64,000 bases of DNA, from assembly GCF_011683915.1 (NCBI RefSeq), contig NZ_JAAQPH010000011.1, positions 62,001 to 126,000 of the forward strand. The letters run 5' to 3'. Positions 45,443 to 59,255 of the stretch are shown in pieces. The notes below the pieces were generated by a model that had not been told where the DNA came from, did no database searches, and saw only the letters and a list, made by a program, of their open reading frames with translations. This DNA is from Pelagibius litoralis (lineage in GTDB: Bacteria > Pseudomonadota > Alphaproteobacteria > Kiloniellales > Kiloniellaceae). The position numbers and the translations under genes were made by a program. Position 1 is the first letter of the stretch, and the number at the start of each line of letters is the position of its first letter.

Positions 45443-47857
45443 TCAGTAGGCCGTTCCGGCGTTCCAGATGTCGCGGGCATAGCCGCGAATGGTCCGGTCT
45501 GAGGAGAACCAGCCCATGCGCGCCGTGTTGAGAACCGCGCTGCGGTGCCAGCCGTCGCGATCGTGCCAGGCTTCGTCGATTTTGCTTTGGATATCCCAGT
45601 AGCTGCTGAAATCCGCCGCCACCATGAACCAGTCGTGCTCGCGCAGGTTGGTAACCAGGTCTGTGTAGCGGCCCGGGTCGTCGGGCGAAAAGGCGCCAGA
45701 AGCAATCTGCTCCAGGATCTCGGCGAGGCGCGGTTCGGCGGCGATATGACTGGCCGGGTCGTAGCCCGCGGCGCGGGTGGCCGCCACTTCCGCTGCCGTC
45801 AAACCGAAGATGAAAATGTTGTCGCTGCCGACCGCCTCGCCGATCTCGATATTGGCGCCGTCCAGGGTGCCGACGGTCAGGGCGCCGTTCACCGAGAGTT
45901 TCATGTTGCCGGTGCCCGAGGCCTCCATGCCGGCGGTGGAGATCTGCTCGGACAGATCGGCGGCGGGGATCAGCAGCTCGGCCATGGAAACGTTGTAGTT
46001 CGGCGGATAGACGATCTGAAGGCGCCCGGCCATGGCCGGGTCTTTGTTGATCGTCGCGCCGATGTCGTTGATCAGCTTGATCGCCAGCTTTGCCATGACG
46101 TAGCCCGGTGCCGCCTTGCCACCGAAGATCTTGATGCGCGGCGCCCAGTTTTTTTCCGGATTCTGGCGGATGGCGTTCCACAGCGCCGCCGCGTGAAGGA
46201 TGTTCATCAGCTGGCGTTTGTACTCGTGGATACGCTTGATCTGGATATCGAACATCGCCGTGGGGTCAAGCGTTATACCCATGCTGTGTTTCAGATGGTC
46301 GGCGAGGCGGCGCTTGTTGGTGTCCTTGGCGGCGGCGAAGCGGGCGCGAAAGGCCGTATCGTCGGCCAGCGGCAACAAGGCTTCGAGCCTGTCCAGGTCG
46401 GTGACCCATGTCTCCCCGATGGTATCGTTCAGCAGACTGCGCAGAGCGGGGTTACAGTTGTAGAGCCAGCGCCGCGGCGTGACGCCGTTGGTCTGGTTGA
46501 CCACGCGCTCTGGGTGCAGTTCGTGCAGATCCTTGAAGACGGTCTGCTTCATCAGCTCGGTGTGCAGTGCCGAGACGCCGTTCACCCGGCGCGCGCCGAT
46601 GAAGGCGAGGTCGCCCATGCGCACCTCGCCGCCGTCGAGAATTTTCACGCTCTCCGGCCGCTTCACCGATTTGGCGTGATGATCGTCGATCCGCTCGATC
46701 AATGCCATGTGCCGGGGCAAGACTCGGCCCATCAGATCGGTCGGCCAGCGTTCCAGGGCCTCCGGCATCAGGGTGTGGTTGGTGTAGTGCAGGCAGCCGC
46801 GGGCGATCTCAAAGGCGGTCTCGAAGGGCTGGCCGTGATGGTCCATCAGCAGCCGCACCAGTTCCGGGCAGGCGATGGCGGGATGGGTGTCGTTCAGTTG
46901 GATGGCGATGGACTGCGGCAGCTTTGCCACGTCGTCGTGGTGGGCGAGAAAGCGCCTGACGATGTCGGCCAGAGAGGCGGCCGTGAAGAAGTATTCCTGC
47001 TTCAGCCGCAGCTCTTTTCCCTGTGCGGTGGTGTCGTCGGGATAGAGCACCCGGCTGATGGTCTCGGCCAGGACGGAGGGGGCGGCCGCCGCCATGTAGT
47101 CGCCCCTGTTGAAGGGCTCCAGGTCGAACTCGCGCTCCGGCTTGGCCGACCAGAGACGCAGGGTGTTGGACCAGCGCCCGCGCCAGCCGGGCACCGGTGT
47201 GTCGTAGCCGACGGCCAGGACCGTCTCCGCCGGGGTCCAGGTGGCCTTGGCGCCGTCGACGCTGACCGCGCCGCCGAAGCCGATGGGGTAATGGGCTTCC
47301 GGCCGTTCGAATTCCCAGGGATGGGTCTGGCGCAGCCAGTCCTCGGCCTCTTCGGCCTGCCAGCCGTTCTCGAAAGACTGGCGGAACAGGCCGTGATTGT
47401 AGCGGATGCCATAGCCATAGGCGGCCAGGCCGACGGTGGACATCGAATCCATGAAACAGGCAGCCAGCCGTCCCAGGCCGCCGTTGCCGAGCGCCGCATC
47501 CGGCTCGTCGGTCAGCAGGGCCGCATAGTCGACATCGAAGTTGCCGACGATCGAACGCAGCTTGTCATCGAGGCCCAGGTTCAGGATCGCGTCTTCGAGA
47601 AGCCGGCCGATGAGGAACTCCATCGACAGGTAGTAGACCCGCTTTTGGTCCTCGGTGTAGACGCGCTGGGTGGTCTCGAACCAGGGGGCGATCACCAGGT
47701 CGCGCACGGCCCGCGATACGGCGAGCCGCCAATCGGTCAGCGTAGCTGCCGAGGGGTCCTTGCCCGTCGTATACTTCAGATGATACTCGATCGAACGGCG
47801 CAGGGCCGCTGCATCGGGTTCCGGGACAAGATCTTGGATTTTTGCTTCGCTCAACAT
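45443..47857 (-). CDS. glgP: Glycogen phosphorylase
   Basis: 804-residue PLP-dependent phosphorylase that releases glucose-1-phosphate from glycogen. The PLP lysine lies in EASGTGNMKLSVNGAL, and the N-terminal YYLSMEFLIGRLL and ALGNGGLGRLAACF blocks are typical. Full length. Together with GlgB and the downstream phosphoglucomutase product it allows reversible glycogen storage and use. A spacer of 68 nt separates it from the ROK gene upstream, the largest gap in the operon. Confidence 0.95.
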   Translation of the reverse strand: MLSEAKIQDLVPEPDAAALRRSIEYHLKYTTGKDPSAATLTDWRLAVSRAVRDLVIAPWFETTQRVYTEDQKRVYYLSMEFLIGRLLEDAILNLGLDDKLRSIVGNFDVDYAALLTDEPDAALGNGGLGRLAACFMDSMSTVGLAAYGYGIRYNHGLFRQSFENGWQAEEAEDWLRQTHPWEFERPEAHYPIGFGGAVSVDGAKATWTPAETVLAVGYDTPVPGWRGRWSNTLRLWSAKPEREFDLEPFNRGDYMAAAAPSVLAETISRVLYPDDTTAQGKELRLKQEYFFTAASLADIVRRFLAHHDDVAKLPQSIAIQLNDTHPAIACPELVRLLMDHHGQPFETAFEIARGCLHYTNHTLMPEALERWPTDLMGRVLPRHMALIERIDDHHAKSVKRPESVKILDGGEVRMGDLAFIGARRVNGVSALHTELMKQTVFKDLHELHPERVVNQTNGVTPRRWLYNCNPALRSLLNDTIGETWVTDLDRLEALLPLADDTAFRARFAAAKDTNKRRLADHLKHSMGITLDPTAMFDIQIKRIHEYKRQLMNILHAAALWNAIRQNPEKNWAPRIKIFGGKAAPGYVMAKLAIKLINDIGATINKDPAMAGRLQIVYPPNYNVSMAELLIPAADLSEQISTAGMEASGTGNMKLSVNGALTVGTLDGANIEIGEAVGSDNIFIFGLTAAEVAATRAAGYDPASHIAAEPRLAEILEQIASGAFSPDDPGRYTDLVTNLREHDWFMVAADFSSYWDIQSKIDEAWHDRDGWHRSAVLNTARMGWFSSDRTIRGYARDIWNAGTAY

Positions 47858-47925
47858 TCGAACCTTTTGGGCGCTTCACCGCCTGCAGGGCGGCAAAGCA
47901 TAAAACGTGCTGTGATCAATGGTCG

Positions 47926-49197
47926 TCAGGCGGCGGCAACCGCCTTTTTGACCAACAATTCCTGATCGGGCGAGAACTGGCGGATCAGCGGCAGCAGGGC
48001 CGCCCCTGTGACACGGGCTTTCGGACCGATACTGCCATGGCGCAGCACCATGGGGCTCGTGCCGGTCATGTCAATCCTCAGAAGGGCGTCGCGCACATCC
48101 TGAACGAAGGCCTCGACTTCAGGGGGGTGCAGCATCGCATCGATGACCACGCCTTCGAAGTCGATGACGCTGAGGGCGGCGGCGATGGCCTGGGCGACCG
48201 GCGCGGCGGCGGATTGCCGCCACTGGCCAAAGGCGTCCTTGGCGCGAGGGTCCTGGACCAGGTCGGCGATCATTCCGGCTTCGCGGATGCCGGCCTCGCG
48301 GAGCGTCCTTTCCAGGCGGAAAAGCGAGCCCTGGCGGATCAGTTGCTCGCGCCCGCCGCCCGCGGTTGCGACCGGCATGGAGCCCAGGGCGCCGGCGTTG
48401 TGCTGTGCCCCTTCGAACAACTGTCCGTTGATGACCACGCCGCCGCCGATAAAGGTGCCGACGTAGAGATAAAGCGCGTTGGAGAAGGTGAGGGCGCCCC
48501 CCAGAACCATTTCCGCGGCACAGGCCGCCGTGGCGTCGTTGTGGATTTCCACCGGCAGGCCGGTCTGCTCGGCAATGAAAGCAACGATGTCGATCTGGTC
48601 CCAGTCCATCAGTTCCGCAGGGTCGAGCCCCATGACATCGGTCCAGGCCGAGATCTGACCGGGCATGGCCACGCCGACGCCGATGATGCGATCGCGCAGT
48701 GTTTCGTCGACGCCCGCCAGAAGGTTCGCCAGCTCCTGCCGCAGCAGCGCGGCCACCGCGCGTTGGCGCGGCGCGGCGTAGGGGAACTGTTGGTAGACGA
48801 TTGCTTCGCCGTGAAAGTTGACCAGCATCAGCTCCAGGCTGCGCCGCCCGATCTTGACGCCGACCGACAACACGCCGTTGGCGTTCAGCGCGATCGGCGT
48901 ATGGGGCTGTCCGACCTTGCCGCGCACCTTCTTTTCCTTGCGGACGAGCTTTTCCTTCAGTAGCGCGTTGACGATGACGGAAACGGCCTGGGCGCTCAGC
49001 CCGGTCAGGCGGGCGATCTCGGCCTTCGGCAGGGCGCCGGCCTGACGGATCAGGTTGAGGATCATCCGCTTGTTGTAGGCGCGCAGGCCAAGCTGGTCGC
49101 CGCCGCGGATCTGGTTGTCGCCTTGCATGCTGGTCAGCGCCGTTCGTGCCGGGGTTGGGTGCCGTTGCCTGTCAGACATATCTGCTTGGCCCAGCAT
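47926..49197 (-). CDS. ROK-family transcriptional regulator inside the glycogen operon
   Basis: 423-residue XylR/NagC/FrcR-type regulator. Residues about 40-95 form a winged helix (RQAGALPKAEIARLTGLSAQ), and the rest is a ROK sugar-kinase-like domain (VGVGVAMPGQI, EIHNDATAACAAE, GTFIGGGVVINGQL). The CxCGxxGC zinc motif of many ROK proteins is not evident. The ATG at 49197, with AGGAGA upstream, is preferred over a TTG at 49221. In rhizobia a ROK regulator accompanies the fructose genes, and here frcBCAK starts 9 kb away on the far side of this operon, so fructose or a phosphosugar is a plausible ligand. Confidence 0.88.
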   Translation of the reverse strand: MLGQADMSDRQRHPTPARTALTSMQGDNQIRGGDQLGLRAYNKRMILNLIRQAGALPKAEIARLTGLSAQAVSVIVNALLKEKLVRKEKKVRGKVGQPHTPIALNANGVLSVGVKIGRRSLELMLVNFHGEAIVYQQFPYAAPRQRAVAALLRQELANLLAGVDETLRDRIIGVGVAMPGQISAWTDVMGLDPAELMDWDQIDIVAFIAEQTGLPVEIHNDATAACAAEMVLGGALTFSNALYLYVGTFIGGGVVINGQLFEGAQHNAGALGSMPVATAGGGREQLIRQGSLFRLERTLREAGIREAGMIADLVQDPRAKDAFGQWRQSAAAPVAQAIAAALSVIDFEGVVIDAMLHPPEVEAFVQDVRDALLRIDMTGTSPMVLRHGSIGPKARVTGAALLPLIRQFSPDQELLVKKAVAAA

Positions 49198-49220
49198 GCT
49201 GATTTCTCCTGTCCCAGGCA

Positions 49221-49244
49221 AATAATTCCTGGTGATTTATTATT
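49221..49244. promoter_or_regulatory. AT-rich inverted repeat upstream of the ROK gene, candidate operator
   Basis: AATAAT-N12-ATTATT lies in the 33-nt gap between pgm and the ROK start, an AT-rich island in otherwise GC-rich DNA. The right arm belongs to GATTTATTATT, which resembles GATTTATTTATT at 57979-57990 beside the frcB promoter. Confidence 0.35.
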
Positions 49245-49254
49245 CCGGTCAAGG

Positions 49255-52972
<3,718 letters not shown>

Positions 52973-52976
<4 letters not shown>

Positions 52977-55072
52977 AGCAGCAACCCGGTTTCAAAAGCC
53001 ACCAGGCTTCGCGCCGGGATGTCCTGCGAGGTGTTTTTGCAGACTGCTTTCGGCGCTTCCGGTTGGGCGGTATCCAGCGCGCGCAGCCAGATCTGTTTGC
53101 CCGGCAGGCCGGGCAGGCGGGTCGATACCGGCTTGTCCGATCCGTTGAAGACGACGGCCACGACATCGCCGTCGGTCGCATAGGCCGGCGCCTCGGCCGA
53201 TTCCCTGAGCAGCAGGCAGAACCCCGCGAGTGCCGGGTCATCCCAGTCGACCGCCCCGCCGTCGAGGCCGAGCCAGCTCACGTCCGCTTCGCCGTCTTCG
53301 CTGCGTTCGCGGCCGTGCAGGAACCAGCTTTGCCTGACGCAGGGATGGGCCTTGCGAAAGGCGATCAGGCGGCGGGTAAAGCCGAGGAAGGCGTTGTCGG
53401 CGGCCGACCAGTCGATCCAGGAGATTTCGTTGTCTTGGCAGTAGGCATTGTTGTTGCCCTGCTGGCTGGCACCGATTTCGTCGCCGGCCAGCAGCATGGG
53501 TGTACCCTGAGCCAGGAACACCGTGGCCAGCAGGTTGCGGCGGCGCTGTGCCCGGCGCAGGCGGATCTCCGGGTCCTGGGTCTCGCCTTCTGCGCCGCAG
53601 TTGTCGCTGTAGTTCTCCTGGTGGCCGTCCTGATTGTCTTCGCCGTTGGCCTGGTTATGCTTTTCGCTGTAGGCCGTGGTGTCGGCGAGCGTGAAGCCGT
53701 CGTGGCAGGCGACGAAGTTCACGGAGGACCAACTGCGGCGTCCGCTGTGGTCGAAGCTTGCCGCCGAACCCAGCAGGCGCTCGGCCATTTCCTGGGCGCT
53801 GTGGGCGTCGCCGCGCCAGAACTTGCGCAGGCCGTCGCGGAATCCGTCGTTCCATTCCGCGAAGCCGGGCGGAAACTCACCGAGACGGTAGCCACCGGGC
53901 CCCAGGTCCCAGGGTTCGGCAATCAGTTTCACCTTGGACAGCAGCGGGTCCTGGCGCAACGCGTCGAAAAATCCGCCCGCCGGATCGAAGCCCTGGGCTT
54001 CGCGTCCCAGGGTGGTTGCCAGGTCGAAGCGGAAGCCGTCGACGCCCATGGCCTCGACCCACCAGCGCAGGCTGTCCAGCACCAGGCGCAGAACATGGGG
54101 ATGGGCGACGTTCAGGGTGTTGCCGCAGCCGGTCTCGTTCACGTAGTAGCGCGGCTGGTCGTCCTGCAGGCGATAGTAAGCGGCGTTGTCGAGACCACGG
54201 AACGACAGGGTCGGGCCGCTTTGGTCGCCTTCGGCCGTGTGGTTGTAGACCACGTCCAGAATGACCTCGATCCCGGCGCCGTGAAGCCGGCGGACCGTTT
54301 CTCGAAACCCCGCCGCTCCCTTGGGTCCGAAGTAGCGCGGCTCGGCCATGAAAAAGCCGATGGAGTTATAGCCCCAGTAGTTGACCAGGCCCTTCTGCAC
54401 CAGCCATCGGTCATCGACGAAGGCCTGTACCGGCATCAGCTCCACCGCCGTGACGCCGAGTGCGGTGAGGTGTTCCAGGACGGGCGCGCAGGCCAGCGCC
54501 TCATAGCTGCCGCGCAAGGCCTCGGGCACCGCCGGCCAGAGCCGGGTCAGGCCTTTGGGATGGGCTTCGTAGAGGATGCTGTCGGCCCAGGCGATGTCGG
54601 GCCGCTCGTCGTCGGGTACCGGCGCCATCGCCTCGGTGACCACACACTTGGACATCTCTGCGGCGCTGTCGCTGGTGGAGAACGACAGATCGGCTTCCGC
54701 CGCGGTGGGGTCGTAGCCCAGTGTTGTCTCGCCGGTGCTAAAGGCGCCGTGCAGCGCGCGGGCATAGGGGTCAAGCAGCAGCTTGTGGGGGTTGAAGCGG
54801 TGTCCCTGTTCGGGCGCGTAGGGGCCATGGGCGCGCAGGCCGTAGAGACTTCCCGGCGTCAGGCCGGGCAGATAGCCGTGCCAGACCGCCCCGGTTTTCT
54901 CCGGCAGGCTCAGCCGCTCGATCTCCCGTTTGCCGTCCTCTGAAAACACGCAAAGCTCGATCCTTGTGGCGTTTTCCGAGAACACCGCGATGTTGGCACC
55001 GCGACCGTCCCAGTGGACGCCCAGCGGATCTGGCCGTCCGGCGCGCAGGCTGCGTTCTCCAGCCATCTTCAT
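52973..55072 (-). CDS. glgX: Glycogen debranching enzyme
   Basis: 699-residue GH13 debranching enzyme that removes short alpha-1,6 side chains left by phosphorylase. It has an N-terminal CBM48-like domain and GH13 motifs: VILDVVYNHTAEG, VDGFRFDLATTLG with the nucleophile Asp, LIAEPWDLGPGGY with the acid/base Glu, and FVACHDGFTLAD. Length fits GlgX. The start overlaps the glgA stop by 4 nt. Confidence 0.94.
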
Positions 55073-56529
55073 ATTCCGGCCCCGTTACGTCCCGGCCCGG
55101 TCATTTCGCGGTAGATCCTCGCGTAGGCTGCGGCGGAGGTCTCCCAACCGACCGGATGTTTCATCGCCCGCCGCACCATTGCGGTCCATAGCTTTTTGTC
55201 GGCAAAAACATCGCAGGCCCGGTCGACGGCATCGGCCAGGGGCGCCGCGGCGACGGGCGCGAACTGAAAGCCGGTTGCCACGCCCGCCTGCAGGGCTGCT
55301 TCGTTGGCGTCGATCACGGTGTCTGCCAGGCCGCCGGTGCGCGCGACCACCGGCAGCGTGCCGTAGCGCAGGCCGTAAAGCTGGGTCAGGCCGCAGGGCT
55401 CGAACCGCGAGGGTACGAGAATGGCGTCGGCGCCGGCCTGCATGAGATGGGACAGCGCCTCGTCATAGCCGATGACGACCCCGACCCGGCCCGGGTTGTC
55501 GCGCGCCGCCTTTACATAGGCGGCCTCCATATCGGCGTCGCCGGAGCCGAGGATCGCCAGGCTGGCGCCGCGCGCCAGCAGGCGCGGCAGCGTCTCCAGC
55601 AACAGGTCGAGGCCCTTTTGGCGGGTGAGCCGGCTGACCACGCAGAACAGCGGCGCGGGGGTATCAGGGGCCAGTCCGAAACGCTCGGCCAGGACCCTCC
55701 GGTTCTCTGCCTTGGGCACGAGCCCTCTGGCCGAGTAGCCTGCCGCGATCTCTTTATCGGTTTCGGGGTTCCAGGTGTCGAGGTCGATACCGTTCAGGAT
55801 ACCGCTGACCTCGGCCCGCCGCGCGGCGATCACGCCCTCCAGCCCCATGCCGAACTCGGGGCTGGTCAGCTCGCGGGCATAGGTCGGGCTGACGGTGGTG
55901 ATCCTGTCGGCATAGACCAGACCGGCCTTCAGGAAACCGATCTTGCCGAAGTACTCGAAGCCTTCCAGCTGGAACCCAGATTTCGGCAGGCCGAGCGGGG
56001 CCAGGGTCGCGGGCGGAAACAGGCCCTGGAACGCGATGTTGTGGATCGTGATCATGCACGGCGGCGCCGGGCGTCGGCCCAGTTTCAGGTAGGCCGCGGT
56101 GAGGCCCGCCTGCCAGTCGTGCAGATGGATCAGGTCGGGTTGCCAGCCGTCGCAGCCCTCCGTCGCGATGCGCGCGGCGACACGGCAGAGCGCGCCGTAG
56201 CGCAGATGATTGTCGGGCCAGTCCTTGCCGTTCGGGCCGAGGTAGGGATTGCCGGGCCGGTCGTAGAGATGGGGCGCGTCCAGCGCGAGTACGTCGAGCC
56301 CTTGCGCCGGTCCGGCAATGAGCTGTCCGCGCCCGCCGAAGGACTTCGGAAACTGCCGCAGGACCGCCGGATCGGACAGGGCCGCCTTGACCGGGGGATA
56401 GGCCGGCAGCAGCACGCGAACCTCGACGCCTTCTGTGGCCAGGGCTGCGGGCAGCGCCCCGACGACATCGGCGAGCCCACCGGTCTTCACGAAGGGCACG
56501 CACTCCGAAGCGACGAACAAAACCTTCAT
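55069..56529 (-). CDS. glgA: Glycogen synthase (ADP-glucose dependent)
   Basis: 486-residue GT5 glycogen synthase extending alpha-1,4 chains from ADP-glucose. The N-terminal KTGGLADVVGALP loop binds ADP-glucose, and the C-terminal part has ILVPSRFEPCGLTQLYGLRYG and the VARTGGLADTV repeat typical of GlgA. Full length, 38 nt after glgC. Confidence 0.95.
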   Translation of the reverse strand: MKVLFVASECVPFVKTGGLADVVGALPAALATEGVEVRVLLPAYPPVKAALSDPAVLRQFPKSFGGRGQLIAGPAQGLDVLALDAPHLYDRPGNPYLGPNGKDWPDNHLRYGALCRVAARIATEGCDGWQPDLIHLHDWQAGLTAAYLKLGRRPAPPCMITIHNIAFQGLFPPATLAPLGLPKSGFQLEGFEYFGKIGFLKAGLVYADRITTVSPTYARELTSPEFGMGLEGVIAARRAEVSGILNGIDLDTWNPETDKEIAAGYSARGLVPKAENRRVLAERFGLAPDTPAPLFCVVSRLTRQKGLDLLLETLPRLLARGASLAILGSGDADMEAAYVKAARDNPGRVGVVIGYDEALSHLMQAGADAILVPSRFEPCGLTQLYGLRYGTLPVVARTGGLADTVIDANEAALQAGVATGFQFAPVAAAPLADAVDRACDVFADKKLWTAMVRRAMKHPVGWETSAAAYARIYREMTGPGRNGAGI

Positions 56530-56567
56530 GCAGTCAAAATTCCAAAGCAGGCGAGAGTTCGCAGTGT

Positions 56568-57836
56568 CTACGAATCCAGGGCGTCGATCATTTTCTGGGT
56601 CACCAGGGTTACGCCGTTGGCCGTAACCCTGAAATGACGCGCATCTTCCTCCGGGTCCTCGCCGACGACAAGACCTTCGGGAACGATAACGCCACGATCC
56701 AGGACGACGTTGGACAGCCGGGCATTGCGATTGATGACGCAGTGGGGCAGGGCGACCACCTTTTCCAGTTGGCTGAAGGAATGACAGTGAACCCCGGTGA
56801 AGAGCAAGCTTTCGGAAACGTTGGACCCTGAAATGATACAGCCGCCCGAAACCATGGAGGAAACGGCGGAGCCGCGCCGGTCGGCTTCGTCATGAATGAA
56901 CTTGGCCGGTGGTGTCACTTCGCCGTAGGTCCAGATCGGCCAGTCTGTTGAATAGATATCGAGCTCGGGCTCGAAGTCGGTCAGGTCGATGTTGGCGCGC
57001 CAGAAGGAATCGACGGTGCCGACGTCGCGCCAGTAGGGGTGCTTTTCCGTACCGGTGATCACGCAGGAATCGGAGAACTTATGGGCGATCGCCTTGCCGT
57101 TCTTGACGATATGGGGGATGAGGTTCCTGCCGAAGTCGTGGTCGGAAGCCGGGTCTGCGGCGTCCTTGCGCAGCAGGTTGATCAGGAAACCGGTGTCGAA
57201 GACATAGATGCCCATCGATGCCAGGGCCTGGTCGGGGTTGCCGGGAATTGCCGGCGGGTCGGCGGGCTTTTCGAAGAACTCGATGATGCGGGCGGTCTCA
57301 TCCACGTGCATGACGCCGAATCCCGTCGCCTCCATGCGCGGCACCTCGATGCAGCCGACGGTTACGTCGGCGCCGGAATCGACGTGCTGGGCGAGCATCA
57401 CGCCATAATCCATCTTGTAGACGTGATCGCCGGCCAGCACGACGATGTAATTCACGCCGTAACTCTCGATGATATCGATATTCTGGGTCACCGCGTCCGC
57501 CGTGCCGAGGTACCAATGCCCTTCGTCGACGCGCTGGGAGGCGGGCAGGATATCCAGCATTTCGTTGCGCTCGGCCCTAAAGAAGTTCCAGCCGCGCTGC
57601 AAATGGCGGATTAGGCTATGGGCCTTGTACTGGGTCGCCACGCCGATCCGTCGGATTCCGGAATTCACTGCGTTGGAGAGGGCGAAATCGATGATCCGGC
57701 TTTTGCCGCCGAAGTAGACCGCCGGCTTTGCCCGGCGGTCGGTCAGTTCCTCCAGGCGGCTGCCCCGTCCGCCGGCCAGGACGAAAGCCATCGACTGACG
57801 GGTCAGGGTGCCGGTGCCTCCTTGGATTGTCTTCAT
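56568..57836 (-). CDS. glgC: Glucose-1-phosphate adenylyltransferase
   Basis: 422-residue enzyme making ADP-glucose, the committed step of glycogen synthesis. It has [20 protein letters not shown] for nucleotide binding, [19 protein letters not shown], and a C-terminal left-handed beta-helix. The start at 57836 is chosen because GGGAGGA lies just upstream; an in-frame extension of 34 residues (to 57938) reads as unrelated sequence. It is the first gene of the glycogen operon and diverges from frcB. Confidence 0.95.
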   Translation of the reverse strand: MKTIQGGTGTLTRQSMAFVLAGGRGSRLEELTDRRAKPAVYFGGKSRIIDFALSNAVNSGIRRIGVATQYKAHSLIRHLQRGWNFFRAERNEMLDILPASQRVDEGHWYLGTADAVTQNIDIIESYGVNYIVVLAGDHVYKMDYGVMLAQHVDSGADVTVGCIEVPRMEATGFGVMHVDETARIIEFFEKPADPPAIPGNPDQALASMGIYVFDTGFLINLLRKDAADPASDHDFGRNLIPHIVKNGKAIAHKFSDSCVITGTEKHPYWRDVGTVDSFWRANIDLTDFEPELDIYSTDWPIWTYGEVTPPAKFIHDEADRRGSAVSSMVSGGCIISGSNVSESLLFTGVHCHSFSQLEKVVALPHCVINRNARLSNVVLDRGVIVPEGLVVGEDPEEDARHFRVTANGVTLVTQKMIDALDS

Positions 57837-57987
57837 CGTCTTCCTCCCTTGGTGACGCCAGCGGCCCTTTTTCGGGCCTGTTCCGCCCAATATAGAGGGC
57901 GGGGGCCCTCGGCGGTGCTGTTTATTCGAGAACATCATGCCTTATCCCGGAGTCGCTGCCAATAAGAAACTCAATTTGATTTATTTA

Positions 57988-58016
57988 TTGACATACCACA
58001 CGGCCAGCGTTTAAAT
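57988..58016 (+). promoter_or_regulatory. Sigma70-like promoter of the fructose operon
   Basis: TTGACA (57988-57993) and TTAAAT (58011-58016) are spaced by 17 nt, a near-ideal promoter about 100 nt before frcB. GATTTATTTATT (57979-57990) overlaps the -35 and is a candidate ROK site. The glgC promoter must lie in the same 282-nt gap (57837-58118) on the other strand, but no clear hexamers were found for it. Confidence 0.65.
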
Positions 58017-58118
58017 CGGAGGATAAGGAGCGGCCGGTCCGGTGTTCGGTCAGGCCATTGAAGCTCCGGAAAAACGAAACGTTAAAATTCGTCACGCCCC
58101 TTAAGGGAGGATACCGCC

Positions 58119-59144
58119 ATGAAACCCAGAGTTACCGCCGCTTTGACGGCTTTCAGCCTGCTTGCGATGAGCAGCCTTACGACCCCCGTTCTGGCTGACG
58201 ACGTCATCGTCGGCCTGATCACCAAGACCAACACCAACCCCTTCTTCGTGAAGATGCGCCAGGGTGCCGAAGCCAAGGCCAAGGAAATGGGCGTTGAGCT
58301 GCGCACCTTCGCCGGCAAGTACGACGGCGACAACGAAGCCCAGATTGAAGCCATCGAAAGCCTTGTCGCCGCTGGCGCCAAGGGCATCCTGATTACGCCC
58401 TCCGACCCCGCCGGCCTGGCTGATACGGTGAAGCGGGCACGCGAGGCCGGTCTTCTGGTCATTGCCCTGGACACCCCCTTCGACCCGGCTGAATCGGCTG
58501 ATGCGACCTTCGCGACCGATAACTTCAAGGCCGGTGAGTTGATCGGCCAGTGGGCGGCGGCGAAGATGGGCGACACGGCGACGGCCAAGATCGCCACCCT
58601 GGACCTATCGGAGGCGCAGATCACCGTCGACGTGCTGCGCAATCAGGGTTTCCTGAAGGGCTTCGGCGTCGATGTGAAAAACATCGACAAGATGTACGAC
58701 GAAGACGATCCGCGTATCGTCGGTGGCGATTCCACGCAGGGCTCGGAAGAAGGCGGACGCACCGCCATCGAGAACCTTCTGCAGAAGGATCCGGGGATCA
58801 ACATCATTCACACCATCAACGAGCCCGCGGCGGCGGGTGCCTATGAAGGGCTGAAGTCTTTCGGCCTTGCCGACAAGGTGTTGATTGTTTCCGTCGACGG
58901 CGGCTGCCCCGGCGTTCAGAACGTGAAGGACGGCGTCATCGGCGCAACCTCCATGCAGTTTCCGTTGCTGATGGCCTCTCTCGGTGTCGAAGCGGTGGCG
59001 GAGTTCGCCAAGACCGGCAAGAAGCCGGCGAATTCCGAAGGTCTCAGCTTCTACAACACCGGTGTCGAGCTGGTCACCGACCAGCCTGTCGAGGGCATTC
59101 CTTCCATCACGTCGGAAGAAGCGCTGAAGAAGTGCTGGGGCTGA
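58119..59144 (+). CDS. frcB: Fructose ABC transporter substrate-binding protein
   Basis: 341-residue periplasmic sugar-binding protein (ribose/fructose type). A Sec signal ([16 protein letters not shown] to VLADD) is followed by [32 protein letters not shown] and [14 protein letters not shown], which closely resemble rhizobial FrcB, as does the C-terminal KKCWG. Aggregate similarity and the frcB-frcC-frcA-frcK order support fructose as ligand. AGGGAGG precedes the ATG. Confidence 0.9.
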   Translation: MKPRVTAALTAFSLLAMSSLTTPVLADDVIVGLITKTNTNPFFVKMRQGAEAKAKEMGVELRTFAGKYDGDNEAQIEAIESLVAAGAKGILITPSDPAGLADTVKRAREAGLLVIALDTPFDPAESADATFATDNFKAGELIGQWAAAKMGDTATAKIATLDLSEAQITVDVLRNQGFLKGFGVDVKNIDKMYDEDDPRIVGGDSTQGSEEGGRTAIENLLQKDPGINIIHTINEPAAAGAYEGLKSFGLADKVLIVSVDGGCPGVQNVKDGVIGATSMQFPLLMASLGVEAVAEFAKTGKKPANSEGLSFYNTGVELVTDQPVEGIPSITSEEALKKCWG

Positions 59145-59185
59145 TCGGCATCTAGCCGAAGCACTGCACCGGGAGGTGCAGAAGC

Positions 59186-59215
59186 TTGGGGAGGCGTTTT
59201 CAAGCGCCTCCCCAA
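59186..59215 (+). terminator. Stem-loop between frcB and frcC
   Basis: TTGGGGAGGCG pairs with CGCCTCCCCAA around an 8-nt loop, an 11-bp perfect stem without a T-tract. Such hairpins after binding-protein genes usually stabilise the upstream message or stop part of the transcription, giving more binding protein than permease. Confidence 0.7.
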
Positions 59216-59255
59216 CCAGAAAACTCGGCATAGAAAAAATTTGGGAGGAATCGCT

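Noticed and set aside
45545-47965. 806-codon open frame on the plus strand, antisense to glgP
   Set aside because: glgP on the other strand has clear family motifs throughout; the antisense frame shows no recognisable domain and is a by-product of high GC codon bias.
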